NCBI GenBank assembly: GCA_029262065.1
Contig: JAJDAC010000014.1
Span: forward strand, 124,001-188,000
Origin: Candidatus Krumholzibacteriota bacterium
GTDB taxonomy: Bacteria; Krumholzibacteriota; Krumholzibacteriia; JAJRXK01
Length of the DNA stretch: 64,000 bases
Direction: 5' to 3'
Position numbers and translations under genes: made by a program. Shown here one piece after another: positions 61,764-64,000 of the stretch (positions within the stretch are counted from its first letter, which is position 1; each line of letters begins with the position of its first letter). Under the pieces are notes generated by a model. It was not told the DNA's origin. It worked only from the letters and a program-made list of their open reading frames with translations, and did no database searches.

Positions 61764-61894
61764 ACAACGACGGGAGGCCCTGCGACCATTTCGCCGCAAG
61801 ACCCCACCGTTACAATTTCCGCCGGTCGGCGGACCCGCAGGCCGGCCCACGACCGAGTGGGCATGACGCATTCGTTACTACGAGAGGTTCCCCC

Positions 61895-62950
61895 GTGCAG
61901 CGGTTCGATTTGAAAAGCCTGGCTGTTCGGGTGGGGGGTCGTCTGGACGGCTCGCCCGACGTCGAGGTGACGGGGGTGGCCAGCATCGACGATGCCCAGC
62001 CGGGTGACGTGACGTTCGTCGCGCAGTCCCGGTACGTGCCGCGACTGGATGACACCGGGGCAAGCGCCGTGATCCTGGCCGAGGGTGTCGAAACCAATTT
62101 GCCGGCGATCCGGGTCAAGGATCCGTACCTGGCTTTTCTGAAGGCGATCGAGGCGTTCGCCCGACCGATCGAGGACTCCTTCCCCGAGGGTGTGCACGCC
62201 AGCGCCGTAGTCGATCCCACGGCTAAACTGGGCGAAGGAGTTCGGATTGGTCCCCACGTGGTCGTCGATGCGCGATGTGAAATCGGACGTGACACCGTTC
62301 TCGGCGCCGGCACCGTGGTCATGCGTGACGCTCGCGTTGGCGAGCGTTGTCTCATCTATCCCAACGTTACGATTCGCGAAGACTGCTCGGTGGGTAACCG
62401 CGTGATCCTGCACCCCGGAGTGGTGGTGGGCAGCGACGGCTTTGGTTTTGCCAAGGGCGAGGGCATCTACCACAAGATTCCGCAGATCGGCCGCGTCATC
62501 CTGGAAGATGACGTGGAAGTAGGGGCCAACAGTTGCATCGATCGAGCGACTACCGGTCGCACGATCGTGGCCAAGGGAACCAAGCTGGACAACCTGGTGC
62601 AGGTGGCGCACAACGTCCGCATCGGACAGCACTGCGTCATATCAGCCCAGAGTGGTATATCCGGCAGCGCTTCGGTGGGTGACGATGTCGTCATGGCCGG
62701 ACAGGTGGGTGTGGCCGGTCACATCCACGTTGGCGACCGCGTCCAGATCGGCGGTAAAGCCGGGGTTCCGAACAACATTCCCGCCGACCAGGCGGTGTCG
62801 GGCATTCCCGCCCGCGACCATCGTGAGTGGCGTCGTTCCAACGTCCACATAAGCCGTCTCCCGCGCTACGCGGAGGAGCTGGCTGAACTACGCCAACGCC
62901 TGGAAGAGTTGGAGAAAGCGAATCGTGCTTCGTCCTCAACGAACGCTTAA
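61895..62950 (+). CDS. lpxD: UDP-3-O-acylglucosamine N-acyltransferase
   Basis: Adds the second acyl chain in lipid A synthesis. The 351-residue protein has the N-terminal uridine-binding domain (about 1-100; [19 protein letters not shown]). The left-handed beta-helix of hexapeptide repeats (about 105-315) includes [20 protein letters not shown], and the catalytic histidine is in [18 protein letters not shown] near 240. A C-terminal helix (about 325-345) follows. GTG at 61895 is used, with GAGAGG upstream. A 150-base gap separates it from skp; TACAAT at 61811 may be a weak -10. Confidence 0.94.
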   Translation: MQRFDLKSLAVRVGGRLDGSPDVEVTGVASIDDAQPGDVTFVAQSRYVPRLDDTGASAVILAEGVETNLPAIRVKDPYLAFLKAIEAFARPIEDSFPEGVHASAVVDPTAKLGEGVRIGPHVVVDARCEIGRDTVLGAGTVVMRDARVGERCLIYPNVTIREDCSVGNRVILHPGVVVGSDGFGFAKGEGIYHKIPQIGRVILEDDVEVGANSCIDRATTGRTIVAKGTKLDNLVQVAHNVRIGQHCVISAQSGISGSASVGDDVVMAGQVGVAGHIHVGDRVQIGGKAGVPNNIPADQAVSGIPARDHREWRRSNVHISRLPRYAEELAELRQRLEELEKANRASSSTNA

Positions 62951-64000
62951 GGCCACCGCCGAGTTCGAGGGCGTCGGAATCCACACCGGGGAGCAGTCGC
63001 TTCTCCGTATGACTCCGGCCGAGCCCAACACCGGTGTGGTTTTTCGTGCGCAATCCAATGGCAAGACCGTGGAAATTCCCGCCACGGTCGAGTCGGTGCC
63101 CGAGAACGAACCGTTCCGGCGCAATACCACGCTCATGCACGATGGCGCCAAGGTGCACACCGTCGAGCACGTGCTGGCGACGTTGTCGGGCCTATCCATC
63201 GACAACTGCATCCTGGAGATCGACGGTCCCGAGGCACCTGAACCCGAAGACGGAAGCTGTCGTCCCTTCGTGGACCTCATCCTCGAAACGGGTGTAGAAG
63301 ATCAGGGGGTGCCCGCGCCGTTCTACGAGGTGCGTAAACCCGTGCAGTGGAGCCGCGAGGGAATTGGCATCACGGCCATTCCGTACGATGGATTTCGCGT
63401 GAGCTTCACCATCCAGTACGACAACGAAGTCATCGGCACCCAGTACGCGAGTTTCGATATCTCACCCGACGTCTTCGCGCGCGAGATCGCGCCGGCCCGT
63501 ACGTTCGCGCTGCGGAGCGAAATCGATCACCTGCGGAGCCAGGGTCTCATTCGCGGTGGGACTCTACGCAACGCCGTGGTGGTGGATGAGGACAAGATCC
63601 TCAACGAGGAACCACTTCGGTTTCCCGATGAATTCGTGCGGCACAAGATCCTGGACCTGCTCGGTGACCTGAGCTTGTTGGGGATGCCCATCAAGGGGCA
63701 CATCATCAGCCTGAAGAGCGGTCACCAGCCCAACGTGTCGTTCGTGCGAAAGATCGCGGCCATGGAGCGGGGTGCCAATCGACTGTTCTCGTCGAAGAAG
63801 CCCACGCACTGGGACATTCGGGCGATCATGGACATTCTGCCCCACCGATATCCTTTTTTGTTGATCGACCGCATCCTTGAGCTTGTTCCTGGCGAAAGCG
63901 TCAAGGGTCTCAAGTGCGTTTCGATCAACGAGCCGTTCTTCCAGGGCCATTTTCCCGGCCATCCGATCATGCCGGGAGTTCTGATCATTGAATCCATGGC
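62925..64000 (+). CDS. lpxC-fabZ: Bifunctional LpxC-FabZ fusion (truncated at right edge)
   Basis: Two enzymes in one chain. Residues 1-285 are UDP-3-O-acyl-N-acetylglucosamine deacetylase LpxC, the committed lipid A step. Zinc ligands are expected at His82 in [10 protein letters not shown] and at His240 and Asp244 in [10 protein letters not shown]. From about residue 295 begins 3-hydroxyacyl-ACP dehydratase Fab[18 protein letters not shown] and [11 protein letters not shown], whose histidine (346) is catalytic. 358 residues are visible before the edge. Such fusions are known in Bacteroidota. The GTG at 62925 follows GGAGA (62911-62915) and overlaps lpxD by 26 bases; no stop separates the domains. 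Confidence 0.93.
   Translation, partial: MLRPQRTLKATAEFEGVGIHTGEQSLLRMTPAEPNTGVVFRAQSNGKTVEIPATVESVPENEPFRRNTTLMHDGAKVHTVEHVLATLSGLSIDNCILEIDGPEAPEPEDGSCRPFVDLILETGVEDQGVPAPFYEVRKPVQWSREGIGITAIPYDGFRVSFTIQYDNEVIGTQYASFDISPDVFAREIAPARTFALRSEIDHLRSQGLIRGGTLRNAVVVDEDKILNEEPLRFPDEFVRHKILDLLGDLSLLGMPIKGHIISLKSGHQPNVSFVRKIAAMERGANRLFSSKKPTHWDIRAIMDILPHRYPFLLIDRILELVPGESVKGLKCVSINEPFFQGHFPGHPIMPGVLIIESM

Noticed and set aside
61761-61784. TTGACA at 61761 as a promoter -35
   Set aside because: The hexamer is perfect but the sequence at 17-18 bases (GACCAT/ACCATT) is a poor -10, and it overlaps the inverted repeat arm.
61788-61816. Promoter with TACAAT (61811-61816) before lpxD
   Set aside because: The -10 is good, but no -35 better than two or three matches lies at 16-18 bases. 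Kept only as a remark.
61094-62632. 512-codon open frame on the - strand
   Set aside because: It spans skp and lpxD antisense, with no start signal and no recognisable domain.

Overview
This window is a GC-rich chromosomal segment from a diderm, lipopolysaccharide-making bacterium. It carries LpxL, LpxD, LpxC-FabZ, the heptose gene rfaE2/hldE-C, BamA, BamD and Skp. It is built almost entirely of conserved housekeeping genes. I count 65 coding sequences, including one truncated at each edge. All are on the + strand except one small DUF3467 gene at 17111-17446. Several traits fit the wider FCB group (Bacteroidota, Gemmatimonadota, Krumholzibacteriota, Eisenbacteria-like lineages): the LpxC-FabZ fusion, a DUF4837 lipoprotein and a mcsA-mcsB-clpC operon beside Lol and Bam genes. 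I cannot name the phylum from the sequence alone. No tRNA, rRNA, CRISPR array, insertion sequence, phage gene or toxin-antitoxin pair was seen.

Layout. 1-5943: the tail of an unknown gene, the prepilin peptidase pilD, then the type IV pilus assembly operon pilM-N-O-P-Q with a possible sigma-54 promoter at 1079-1093, closed by a strong terminator at 5971-6000. 6081-17114: aroC, aroK, rsmD, coaD, pta, a class I aminotransferase, an aconitase/isopropylmalate-isomerase-type two-subunit hydratase, NAD-type isocitrate dehydrogenase, obgE, dprA and lpxL. 17111-20615: the reverse-strand DUF3467 gene, then from a good sigma-70-like promoter rfaE2, sucC, sucD and ndk. 20674-27218: the classical yceD-rpmF-plsX-fabD-fabG-acpP-fabF-rnc cluster, lacking fabH, followed by a MoaB/Mog gene. 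27215-33383: a TPR lipoprotein, a LolB-like lipoprotein, an ECF sigma factor with a membrane anti-sigma candidate, a DUF4837 lipoprotein and aroB. 33432-39588: a TPR protein, aroQ, efp, accB, a terminator, pilT, accC and a ThiE/TenI-type gene. 39627-45880: ftsK with a very acidic linker, rimO, and three exported proteins ending in a BamD-like lipoprotein. 45877-56110: nadD, polA (proofreading site lost), coaE, prfB (with the programmed +1 frameshift), lysS, lolC, lolD, mcsA and mcsB. 56107-64000: clpC, bamA, skp, lpxD and lpxC-fabZ, which runs off the right edge.

How the genes work together. Three themes dominate. Envelope assembly: BamA/BamD/Skp, LolC/LolD plus a LolB-like protein, lipid A and heptose enzymes, and the fatty acid and acetyl-CoA carboxylase genes that feed them. 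Type IV pilus: PilD, PilM-Q and a PilT-type retraction motor, with DprA nearby, which fits natural competence but does not prove it. Central metabolism: aconitase-like hydratase, isocitrate dehydrogenase, succinyl-CoA synthetase and NDP kinase, plus most of the late shikimate pathway. Genes are tightly packed, with many start/stop overlaps (ATGA, GTGA, TTGA) that suggest translational coupling.

No dramatic unknown system stands out. The most rewarding places are the TPR/LolB-like/ECF-sigma/anti-sigma/DUF4837 run (27215-32307), the possible sigma-54 promoter and repeats before pilM, the two-subunit hydratase beside isocitrate dehydrogenase, and arginine-kinase quality control in an LPS-bearing cell.
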